A stretch of 64,000 nucleotides of DNA, from the NCBI GenBank assembly GCA_963575745.1, contig CAUYUJ010003587.1, positions 1 to 64,000 on the forward strand, written 5' to 3'. A program made the translations under genes and the position numbers. Below the pieces are notes generated by a model. It was given only the letters and a program-made list of their open reading frames with translations, was not told the DNA's origin and made no database searches. Source of the DNA: Prorocentrum cordatum (taxonomy: Eukaryota; Sar; Dinophyceae; Prorocentrales; Prorocentraceae). This document shows, piece after piece, positions 11,001-17,592 of the stretch (its first letter is position 1; each line of letters opens with the position of its first letter).

Positions 11001-14000
11001 GCGGCTTATCTTCTCGCGCGAGGTGACCTCCATGGCGAGCCTCCTGGCCGCCGCTCTAACCTCTTGCGCCCGCGCAAATTCAGCTCCCGCTTGATCCTGC
11101 TCTGAAGGAGGACGGACCGCGTCTTGCCATCCAGGCAACCCTTTATGATCGTCGCTCAGAATGTCGTGTGGGAGTCTGGGGTTCTCTCCGAACACTAACT
11201 GGAGGGGTGAGAACCCGCCACGATGCCAATAGCGGTTCTTGTGTGCCACGAGCTCGGTAATCAGATCGTCTAATTCTTGGAGGTCGGCTGGGAGGAATGG
11301 TCCTGACTCGAGCTCGGCCTTCACTCTGTCCTTCACCCAGCCACCGTGAGGCTCCACCCTGCCATTTTGCCAGGGGGAGTCCGCATCACAGACGTGTTGG
11401 CACACCCCCCACTGTTCCATGCCCCGTGCGAACCTGGAACCAAACTCCGAACCCCCGTCGGAGATGACGAAGTGAGGCGCACCGAACGGCCGGATCCAAC
11501 ACTGAAGGAACGCCGACCAGACTGTGGCCGATCGGGCATCGGCGACGCGAACCACCACCTGCAAGTTGGATCCGTGGTCCACCACGTTGAGGTAAGGATG
11601 CGTGATCCCTTGGAAGTCCAAGTAGAAGAGATCAACACCCACGATGTGATTGAACCGAAAGGTGCGGGGGATGGCCACTCGCCTGTGCACACCAGTCCTG
11701 GCTCGCTCGTCACACTCGGAACACCGAAAACCCCGACGAACCCACCTGAGAAGATGCTGCTTGGTGCCTCCCGCTCGCAGGACTCTGATGAACTTGCGAA
11801 TCTCCGGATGACCCATATTCACGTGGATTTTATGCAGCAATCTCTTCTCATCTTCTGAGGGCTCCGGCTCCGGATCTGGACTGGCCTTGGTGGCCTGGGA
11901 CGGTCCCCGGGTCTCAGGTTCGTCCTCGCCCTCCGCATCGGAGGCCTCGCCTTCCGCGCCTTCTGCTTCTGCCTCGGGGAAGCTCCCCTCAACCAGATCT
12001 CCCCAGGAAGGACGCTGATGGCTCGAGGCTCCACTCCACTGCTCCGAAACCGCTCTGGACACCGTCCTGACAAACTGCGCCGGATAGCGCCCCGCCTTAG
12101 TGGTGACACTGCCGCCTTCGAGTATCGCGTGATCGTGATCTCCGAGGCAGAGGTGCCCCTCTAGCAACCGAGCGAGGTGGGGGTGATTGGTCACGATGCC
12201 CGTGGGCTTCTTGTTAAGCCCCCGACCGTCCACACTCAGGCCAAAACGACACATGTCAACCCTAAGACGCTTGACCCCTGGCAGAGACAACACGCACTGC
12301 ATCACCTCGGTCCTCCACGACGTGGCGTAGAGGGGGTGCTCGAAGGCAAAGTAGCGGCCCCGGGGCACCTGGCACTCAGCGATTTCCACGCACAGGATCA
12401 AGTCTCGGAGCCCGGCAAAGACCAGGCGATGCCAATCATCGGGGTCCATGCGATCGCGGTTAAGGCTGTTGATCGCTGAAAACGCACGACACTCGGAGCA
12501 CAACCATATGACCTCGGGAGCCTCCTCCCGAATGACCCTCCAGAGTTCTTTCACGTGACTCTTCCGAGAAGCATCCCAACCTTGCTTAATATCCCAGCTG
12601 GCCCGGGATCCGAGAGGAGCCCCGGTCCTCTCCACTTCGGGAGCGATGCGCGGAGGGGAGAAGACTTCCATAAAGGACACCTTGGAGCGACCCCTGGACG
12701 GGAAGCTCTCTGGGCCTCCCTCTTTGGAACGATTCGAACCTCCCCGGGAAGCTCTCTCGACCAGCGCTTTCCGAACCCGCGAACTGCACGACACCTCGTG
12801 GTCGTCATTCCATAAATCTCCGTCGAGCCATTCTTGCTCGATCGGGTCCCTGGTCGTGTCTCCGGGACCGAAGGAAGAGGATGAGGAAGGAGAGGGATGC
12901 TGGCTTTTACCAGCGCTACGGGCGCCGCCAGAGGCTGCACAGCCACAGAAGTGCTTAGTCAGGCCCAGCGACTGCGCCCTCGCGCCTCGCCGAGACTCTC
13001 GTGGAAATGTCCCGTCCTGGGAAATTACTGCTCGAGACTTCCCGTGTCGCTCACGATCTCCCAACTGGCATCCCCCTCCGTCTCCGGAATGGTCTCGAGC
13101 GTTCGGTCGGCTGTAGGTGTCGTGGTCTCGGTGCTGATTGTTGTCGTCGTCGTCGTCTCCGTGGCGGCCGATGGCTGGCCGCCCTGACGGCTCTCTGGAG
13201 GAGGCGGTCCTGGTGGAGGCGGGGGCTGGGGCTCCATGCTGCCCGAGGCCCCGCTGCTGTCCACCCCCGGCTCTCCTCCGGTCGACATCTGGTAGTGTGC
13301 GTTCAGGAGATGTACCATCCCGGTCACCGCATGTCCGATCTGCAGCATGATGTTGCCGAGCTGGCTCACTGACCCCTCGACGTTGCGCAACGAGTCCCCC
13401 ATGTCGTTGATCCGCTGCTGCATGTCGTCGAAGTTCTCCGCCAGGTCCTCCAGGAACCCGAGGCTCTTCTTGACGTGCACCACGCTCTGGTAGATTTGTT
13501 GTAGTCCTTCTTGGACTTGAGTCGGTTGTTCCTGGGCCATCGTCACGACCTCCACCATGCGGTCCACCACTTGCTGGACACGACCGAGTTCTCGAAGCCC
13601 CTCTGGTAGTGCCCCCAGCTGCCACTGCAGGCTCTGCATCAACGTGCTGAGGCTGTTGACCGTCGTTAGTGCCGCTCCGCTGGCCTGGAACGCTGGGTCG
13701 TTCTGGAGTATCTCCACTGCGCGCGCCGCCGAGGACGCTGCCGCCCGGGCTGCTTGCGCAGCTGAGGGCTGTGCTGGTGGCGCAGCTGGCCCGATCCCCG
13801 CCTGAATACACGTCAGACGCTCTCCGCAGCGAGTGCACTTGCTCCCACTCCCGTGCTGGTTCCCGTAGTAGCGCACCTCGCTGGGCGGGCGAGGACACTC
13901 GTTCGGACCCACCTTGGGAAACGGCTTGGGAGGTGGCTTGCCTGCTGCTGGACCTGTGAGCTGCCCGGTCTGAGTCGATGATGCCGAGGCTGCGGCCGCC

Positions 14001-17000
14001 CCTCCGTCCACCGTCATCGGAGCGGCTGGATCTCCTGCTATCGGCGGTGGGGGAAGTGGCTGCTCGGCGATGTCTCGGCTCGGGTTGCCGACTGCCGCCG
14101 CCGTGCCTGGCGTCATCGTCGGTGCCACTGGTGCTGTTGGCGGCACCGCTGGAGGCGCAGGTGGCCACTGGGCTGCCGCTGCTGCTGCATTCCACAACAC
14201 CGGACCCTGGAACTGGCCCTGCGGTCCAAGTGGCCCCTGGGTGGATGGCCCAGGCGGTGGAAGCGGCTGCGGCATGCCCTGATCTGCTGGCTGATCGCTG
14301 TCCGAGCTGATGCCCGCGAGTGCCACGTTGCGGCGTGCGAGGAACTCCTCGGTAGCCTGCTTCGCTCCTGGCTCCTTCTTCTTTCCGGCGGCCGCCCTGG
14401 TCGGCATCCAGAGGAGGACCAAGGTCTTCATCACCAGCGCCATCCTCATGGCGGCTGAGTGCCGCTGCTGACTGTGAAGAAAGCCTCCGGGTTCGGAGGC
14501 AAAGTGCTGAAAGCTGATCGCGCAGGCTTGAGCCTAAAGTAGCGACGGACCTCTTGCCTTGGATGGCTTCGAGAGCTCCGAGGCCCCCTTCCCCGGTGTC
14601 GTAGTCCTCGGCCCCCTTCACCTTAGCTTGTCTGAGAACCCCCGGGACCTGGTCTGAACAAGCTCGCTGAGCCCGTGGCTGGAAGTGATCCCCGATCCTC
14701 TCAACGACCCGGGCGAACACCATGTAGATCCCCAGGAACCCCGTGGCCAGGAACGCACCTACGATCTTCTGATAGTTCCCGAAGTCCTGGCTCGCTCTGG
14801 TCCTGGTCCTGGCCCTTGATCTCCTGAGACGTCCTGGGTGCCTTGCTAAGATGATGACGGGAAGGATGATGTACTGCTGCACTGATCCGTCCGCCAGCAT
14901 CTTCGGTGCCTGCCGATCTCCAAGCTGAAAAGATGAGGGTGACAGAAACGGGTGCTTGTTCAGGGCCGAGGCTGGGACCTCCCACGGCCCCGAGACTGCG
15001 CGTACTATCTCGGCCATGCGGTGCCCGGACCCTAGACGAGTCAAAGTGACCTTGGGCTCTAGGGTGTCCAAACTCATCTCATTCTTCGGCAAGTCAATCA
15101 CTGCACCCAAGAACTCGAGCAAATTGACGCTGAGGATGTGAGGAACATTGTCCTCGAGCACCGTGGTCTCAACGATACCAAAGGCTCCTCCTAGGCACAT
15201 CGGAAAAAGGATCGAGGCAAGCACAGTGGCGGCACCTCCCACTCCGTGCGCCGCCCTAGGCTTGCGATGCTGCCTGGGAATGACTTCAAAACACATCCCG
15301 AGACCAGCCAGAGCCTGCGACTCTCGATTCAGTGCCTCCAGTCCGACAAGGTCGCTGCCGGCACCAGGGTCTACAAGCCCCTGCGTCGACCTGGCGACCA
15401 GGTAGACGTCGTTGGAGCCGAGCTCAGCCTCGGCCTCCTCCCAGCTGGGGCAGGACAGGCTGCGCCAGTCGTTGGAGTCGGTCGTGCACCCCTCGAACGA
15501 GTAGCCGTTGAGCACCTTGCGCCCCGAGGGGCCACTCGTCCGGTCTCTGGGGGGATCCGGGCACTCCCTGCTCCAGTGGCCTTTCTTGTCGCAATTCTTG
15601 CACCTCGTGACCTTCATCAGCTGCTGAAGCGACAACTTCGGCTTGAACCCGCGGCCGCGACCTTGTCCCTTTCCTCGTCCCCGGTCTCCTTTCCGGCCTC
15701 GCCCGGCAGGATGAGCCCGAGGTGGAGGCTGGACACGATCGCCGCCGGCTTTGCCTCCGAAGTACTCCCTGTCGCGCTTGGCGGCCCTCTTGAGTTCCTT
15801 ATTCTGCTTCCAAGACCGGTCGTTGGTGAGCATGACCAGGGCGTCGTCGACCTGGTCCTCCGTGAGGTTGAGATCGTCTATCTCGGCCAGGAGTGCCGCC
15901 TCGTCGAGGTCATCGTCGTATCCCTCGTCCTCGTCGTAGTAGTCATAGGACTCGATCTCGCCGTCGGATTCCTGGTCGTAACCACCCTCACCACCGTCGA
16001 CCGGAGCGGAAGGGAAGGAGTGAGCTGCACTGCCACTGGGTCCTACGTCAACGCCCGGGCCGAAGCCCTCAGAACTGGAAGCCAGGTTGGCGCTCGGTCC
16101 GCGAGCCCCTGGTAGCAACCGTTCGGATCCGTAGGCGTCCATCTGTCTCAGTGCCCACGCCACGTTGTCGTAGTCCAGTCGTCCTTGTGTAAGTGTACGA
16201 AGGTTCTGGGCGCCCTGGGCTGAGAGCGCTGCACCTTCTTCTAGAAATAACCCTTTGAGCTTGGGTGACATCCAAAGGTCGCGCCCCTCTGCCTCCAGCA
16301 GCTGGGCCTCGCGCCGGCACACGTAGGCCGTGAGAGTCTCCTTGGCCTCGCGGGTGGCCTCGAAGAGAGCCTTCCTTCCGGCGCGACGGAGATCATCTCC
16401 TTCACGTTCTCCGGCCATGATGTCCATGCGCCCTATGAGGATGTCCAGCCAGCCCGGACCTGAGAGATCCGCCTCGGGAACATCGTCAAACTTGGACTGC
16501 ATTGTCCAGTCGAAGAGCTTGAGGAAGCGCTCGGCCCGGCGCCAGACCGCGACGTCGGTGTTCTTGTCCCAGCGGCGGACGGCCTTGCGCCACCCTCGGT
16601 AGTGCGCCCAGCCCGGGAAGGCGGGCGGGTCCGAGTAGTCACGGCGCTGCCATCCGCCGCCGCTCCACTGCTGGCCTGGCCAGCTCTGGTCGGCTGCTCG
16701 CCAGTCGCCGGCACCCCAGCCGCCGGCGCTCTGGTTGCCCGCAGCCCACTCGCCGGTCCAGCGCCAAGCTGCCTCGCCGTTCTTCTGATCCTGCTGCTGG
16801 TTCGAGCCGTCGCCTGCCGAGCCGGCTGCCTGAGACTCCTGGGTCCCGCAGCCTGGCCGGGCCTGTGACCATGGGTCCTGAGCGGACCACGGGTCGACGC
16901 TGGGCTCGTTCCAGCCACTCCATGTCTGTCGTCCTGCTGCCTGAGACTCCTGGGACTGGCTTTCCCTCATAGTCGTGGCGACTAACTTCTTCACCAGCTC

Positions 17001-17126
17001 CAAGAGCTCAGGGGTCACTCCTGGCTGTGTCGGTCCTGGAGGCGCCGCGCTGCCTGCGCTCCCGCCGCCTCGCTCACCGTCGCCAGGGGTGGTGCCTTTC
17101 TCGCCCGTCACTCCGTCGTCGGGCAT
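8061..17126 (-). CDS. Gag-pol polyprotein of copia element 1
   Basis: One open frame of 3,021 codons from the ATG at 17,126, chosen because the earlier in-frame ATG (17,318) lies in the LTR. Order, numbered from this start: Trp/Gly-rich gag; acidic stretch; CCHC zinc knuckle (C509, C512, H517, C522); aspartic protease motif LVDPGAG with D586, where the usual Thr/Ser is Pro; a hydrophobic segment 788-808; a low-complexity stretch 893-1367 that overlaps a nested frame; a methyltransferase-like domain about 1484-1690; integrase with H1768, H1773, C1802, C1805 and D1832, D1890, E1925; a proline-rich linker about 2,265-2,295; copia reverse transcriptase with D2577 and V-D-D at 2667-2669 (LEVDDF); and RNase H with D2827, E2890, D2949. 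It should be cleaved into replication proteins. No stop interrupts it, so the element may be functional. Confidence 0.93.
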   Translation of the reverse strand: MPDDGVTGEKGTTPGDGERGGGSAGSAAPPGPTQPGVTPELLELVKKLVATTMRESQSQESQAAGRQTWSGWNEPSVDPWSAQDPWSQARPGCGTQESQAAGSAGDGSNQQQDQKNGEAAWRWTGEWAAGNQSAGGWGAGDWRAADQSWPGQQWSGGGWQRRDYSDPPAFPGWAHYRGWRKAVRRWDKNTDVAVWRRAERFLKLFDWTMQSKFDDVPEADLSGPGWLDILIGRMDIMAGEREGDDLRRAGRKALFEATREAKETLTAYVCRREAQLLEAEGRDLWMSPKLKGLFLEEGAALSAQGAQNLRTLTQGRLDYDNVAWALRQMDAYGSERLLPGARGPSANLASSSEGFGPGVDVGPSGSAAHSFPSAPVDGGEGGYDQESDGEIESYDYYDEDEGYDDDLDEAALLAEIDDLNLTEDQVDDALVMLTNDRSWKQNKELKRAAKRDREYFGGKAGGDRVQPPPRAHPAGRGRKGDRGRGKGQGRGRGFKPKLSLQQLMKVTRCKNCDKKGHWSRECPDPPRDRTSGPSGRKVLNGYSFEGCTTDSNDWRSLSCPSWEEAEAELGSNDVYLVARSTQGLVDPGAGSDLVGLEALNRESQALAGLGMCFEVIPRQHRKPRAAHGVGGAATVLASILFPMCLGGAFGIVETTVLEDNVPHILSVNLLEFLGAVIDLPKNEMSLDTLEPKVTLTRLGSGHRMAEIVRAVSGPWEVPASALNKHPFLSPSSFQLGDRQAPKMLADGSVQQYIILPVIILARHPGRLRRSRARTRTRASQDFGNYQKIVGAFLATGFLGIYMVFARVVERIGDHFQPRAQRACSDQVPGVLRQAKVKGAEDYDTGEGGLGALEAIQGKRSVATLGSSLRDQLSALCLRTRRLSSQSAAALSRHEDGAGDEDLGPPLDADQGGRRKEEGARSEAGYRGVPRTPQRGTRGHQLGQRSASRSGHAAAASTAWAIHPGATWTAGPVPGSGVVECSSSGSPVATCASSGAANSTSGTDDDARHGGGSRQPEPRHRRAATSPTADSRRSSRSDDGGRRGGRSLGIIDSDRAAHRSSSRQATSQAVSQGGSERVSSPAQRGALLREPAREWEQVHSLRRASDVYSGGDRASCATSTALSCASSPGGSVLGGARSGDTPERPSVPGQRSGTNDGQQPQHVDAEPAVAAGGTTRGASRTRSCPASGGPHGGGRDDGPGTTDSSPRRTTTNLPERGARQEEPRVPGGPGGELRRHAAADQRHGGLVAQRRGVSEPARQHHAADRTCGDRDGTSPERTLPDVDRRRAGGGQQRGLGQHGAPAPASTRTASSREPSGRPAIGRHGDDDDDNNQHRDHDTYSRPNARDHSGDGGGCQLGDRERHGKSRAVISQDGTFPRESRRGARAQSLGLTKHFCGCAASGGARSAGKSQHPSPSSSSSFGPGDTTRDPIEQEWLDGDLWNDDHEVSCSSRVRKALVERASRGGSNRSKEGGPESFPSRGRSKVSFMEVFSPPRIAPEVERTGAPLGSRASWDIKQGWDASRKSHVKELWRVIREEAPEVIWLCSECRAFSAINSLNRDRMDPDDWHRLVFAGLRDLILCVEIAECQVPRGRYFAFEHPLYATSWRTEVMQCVLSLPGVKRLRVDMCRFGLSVDGRGLNKKPTGIVTNHPHLARLLEGHLCLGDHDHAILEGGSVTTKAGRYPAQFVRTVSRAVSEQWSGASSHQRPSWGDLVEGSFPEAEAEGAEGEASDAEGEDEPETRGPSQATKASPDPEPEPSEDEKRLLHKIHVNMGHPEIRKFIRVLRAGGTKQHLLRWVRRGFRCSECDERARTGVHRRVAIPRTFRFNHIVGVDLFYLDFQGITHPYLNVVDHGSNLQVVVRVADARSATVWSAFLQCWIRPFGAPHFVISDGGSEFGSRFARGMEQWGVCQHVCDADSPWQNGRVEPHGGWVKDRVKAELESGPFLPADLQELDDLITELVAHKNRYWHRGGFSPLQLVFGENPRLPHDILSDDHKGLPGWQDAVRPPSEQDQAGAEFARAQEVRAAARRLAMEVTSREKISRASRAKAPNVQTFTPGQWVFVWRHFSRTSSRADALGRRRDGWTGPGVVVLCEGGTAWVAVRARLWKRSVEQLRLASSEEECGIQLAQDLQWQDLLRAAGTRRVSAVDVAREGPPPDAAWDEPAQVQEDTGPRLPGPGVQSAEEPSSVTRPQPSVNGPLSLSRGSRASRAGSTTAQPPSRLPSIPESRDDSGPPTALPSPRGGEDLSASDGGPGGAPSSTRVSPSPSLPPTPPVGPSSSPPLPLPPPPPSLPPTATGRRLRQPEDVPACIRAARAASSPPEVKRARTETPGASGRREAEPPEAAPADPGVTSSPSGGGVVDPPPGLSSSSSPPGGPGDPGQARSLRVGVERSRSVAEAVRDLETRGRPRSRSPFNHGPVESFWVVPGSDGGAWAPPVRAERLDESFQDGGVFAASRGGEVSLKKLSPAERAKFAISDDKEWKAMEGSGAVEVIPPKKASVVREQQPERIITSRMVRRWKPVEGTFAQPEAKSRWCVHGHRDPDSGALAVYAPTPQTTSIMMFLQIMINLGMLGDIADVKNAFCQSDPMCRTEGEIYVEPCEGINVEPGSLIRLKVNVYGLDDAPMAWRRTVVGFLEQHGFVRSLLEPCWWIKYGENGDILNMMLLEVDDFTIASASPEARSWIRRTLESRFKFGKYRDCHAGPVDFAGRRLSFGPQKIIVDQEKYILEDVRPLSVAKGRMSKKDEPLEPEEFKMLRSLVYKFNWVGRETRPEAAGIARILASRLKSPTIYDVQCANKLVRHWRASASRGLTIWRLNPEQMAFVSFSDAGGVGANINQDDDRGLPDDPTQGAWMVLTTDRSVLDNNAVKASIIGWRSSKLRRKVPSTLAGETQALSAAVAEVEFLQVLYRDVVFGDVDVPECRRAAGPFTTVLRRDCQLGSREDQIHVVDAKSIYDTMQKEGNASAKDRRTALDLAIICEALERAKGKVRWVPHGRMPVDALTKDDITKSNAALSELMTHGS
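12054..12677 (-). other. Methyltransferase-like domain inside element 1 polyprotein
   Basis: Polyprotein residues about 1484-1690. The start MEVFSPPRIAP stands where cytosine-C5 methyltransferases have F-x-G-x-G (motif I). SWDIKQGWD follows, then PEVIWLCSECRAFS, which resembles the PPC-x-x-F-S box but with SEC for PPC; then RYFAFEHPLY (ENV-like box) and RLRVDMCRFGL with KKPT downstream. The same order with different substitutions is found in element 2 and in the gene at 47,410-49,161. The fold is inferred from motif order; catalytic activity is doubtful because the key prolines are replaced. Confidence 0.6.
13025..14449 (-). CDS. Nested +1 frame in element 1 encoding a coiled-coil-like protein
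   Basis: A 474-codon frame from ATG 14,449 to a stop at 13,025, one base shifted from the polyprotein frame. It looks more protein-like than the polyprotein reading over the same bases, which there is a run of Arg, Ser, Gly and Pro. The first third is Pro/Ala-rich. A C-x2-C pair (KCTRCGERLTC) sits in the middle. It is followed by about 150 residues with heptad-like Leu/Val/Met spacing (for example LRELGRVQQVVDRMVEVV), a TTTTT stretch and an acidic end (ETEGDASWEIVSD). The frame is also open a little upstream to a stop at 14,534. It may be a separately initiated protein, a frameshift product, or evidence of two compensating indels. No family recognised. Confidence 0.55.
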   Translation of the reverse strand: MRMALVMKTLVLLWMPTRAAAGKKKEPGAKQATEEFLARRNVALAGISSDSDQPADQGMPQPLPPPGPSTQGPLGPQGQFQGPVLWNAAAAAAQWPPAPPAVPPTAPVAPTMTPGTAAAVGNPSRDIAEQPLPPPPIAGDPAAPMTVDGGAAAASASSTQTGQLTGPAAGKPPPKPFPKVGPNECPRPPSEVRYYGNQHGSGSKCTRCGERLTCIQAGIGPAAPPAQPSAAQAARAAASSAARAVEILQNDPAFQASGAALTTVNSLSTLMQSLQWQLGALPEGLRELGRVQQVVDRMVEVVTMAQEQPTQVQEGLQQIYQSVVHVKKSLGFLEDLAENFDDMQQRINDMGDSLRNVEGSVSQLGNIMLQIGHAVTGMVHLLNAHYQMSTGGEPGVDSSGASGSMEPQPPPPPGPPPPESRQGGQPSAATETTTTTTISTETTTPTADRTLETIPETEGDASWEIVSDTGSLEQ

Positions 17127-17244
17127 CGCCGTGGATCCCCGCACTTCCCAGTGCGCTGAGCGCAGCCGCGGCAGTGGCTCGCGAGCAAGGGGCCGGGCGC
17201 GCCGATCAAGGCTGCCCGCCGCTGCCCATGGCCACCTGCCGAGA

Positions 17245-17262
17245 CCGCGCTCCGCTACCAAC
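17245..17262 (-). other. Primer-binding site of element 1
   Basis: Two bases inside the 5' LTR the plus strand reads CCGCGCTCCGCTACCA. That is a good tRNA 3' end, because GCTACCA ends initiator methionine tRNAs of many eukaryotes. The element's RNA would therefore carry TGGTAGCGGAGC as primer site. Assignment to tRNA-iMet is by resemblance; I have no dinoflagellate tRNA to compare. Confidence 0.7.
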
Positions 17263-17383
17263 TGTGGCAGCAGGAGGAGAAGGCAGATGTTTATCCCTTG
17301 AGCCACAGGGCGAATCACGGTCAGAACTAGACTCGCCCTCTAAGTGCTGAACCTATATTTAACGAATGTGCCCATCTATCACA
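17263..17383 (-). repeat. 5' LTR of element 1
   Basis: 121 bp, 120 identical to the LTR at 7,560-7,680. In the element's orientation this is the upstream LTR and should hold the promoter; the TATA-like box lies at 17,354-17,363 and TGGCTCAAG at 17,297-17,305. The polyprotein frame is open into this LTR, but the in-frame ATG at 17,318 lies inside it and is unlikely to be the start. Confidence 0.95.
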
Positions 17384-17592
17384 TGTGGTGAATTACAAAA
17401 GGATCTCTTTTGTGGAGGATTATAAAGGGATTCCCCTTGGTGGAGGAATACAAAGGGATTCCTTTTGTGGAGGATTACAAATTGGTTTCCTTTGCTGGCT
17501 CTCCTGGAAGTGAACCAGGGGACAAAAGAATTACCCTGGCGAAGGACCCAACCATATGCAAATGTGAATACTGCAATTGTGAATATCTTCTC
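17384..17592 (-). repeat. Spacer repeats and inverted end piece of block E
   Basis: Degenerate 27-bp repeats (AAAAGGATCTCTTTTGTGG type) continue the spacer interrupted by element 1. From about 17,535 the inverted end piece of the 90-bp composite unit appears (GGACCCAACCATATGC, then GTGAATATCTTCTC). Confidence 0.8.

Larger units (their letters stand above)
7560..17383 (-). mobile_element. Ty1/copia LTR retrotransposon, element 1 (intact)
   Basis: Full-length element of 9,824 bp read on the minus strand. It has 121-bp LTRs at both ends (7,560-7,680 and 17,263-17,383), a tRNA-like primer-binding site inside the 5' LTR, and one uninterrupted polyprotein frame. Domain order gag, protease, methyltransferase-like, integrase, reverse transcriptase, RNase H is that of Ty1/copia plus one extra domain. 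A 4-bp TGTG flanks both sides (7,556-7,559 and 17,384-17,387). Joining the flanks rebuilds the local short repeat, which supports the boundaries. LTR divergence of 1 in 121 and the intact frame suggest a young copy. Confidence 0.95.

Noticed and set aside
17245-17260. A tRNA gene at the GCTACCA sequences
   Set aside because: Only the 3' end is matched, at the exact place where a retrotransposon primer-binding site belongs; no cloverleaf upstream.
17316-17318. ATG at 17,318 as start of the element 1 polyprotein
   Set aside because: It lies inside the LTR; the next in-frame ATG (17,126) is outside it and begins a normal gag-like sequence.
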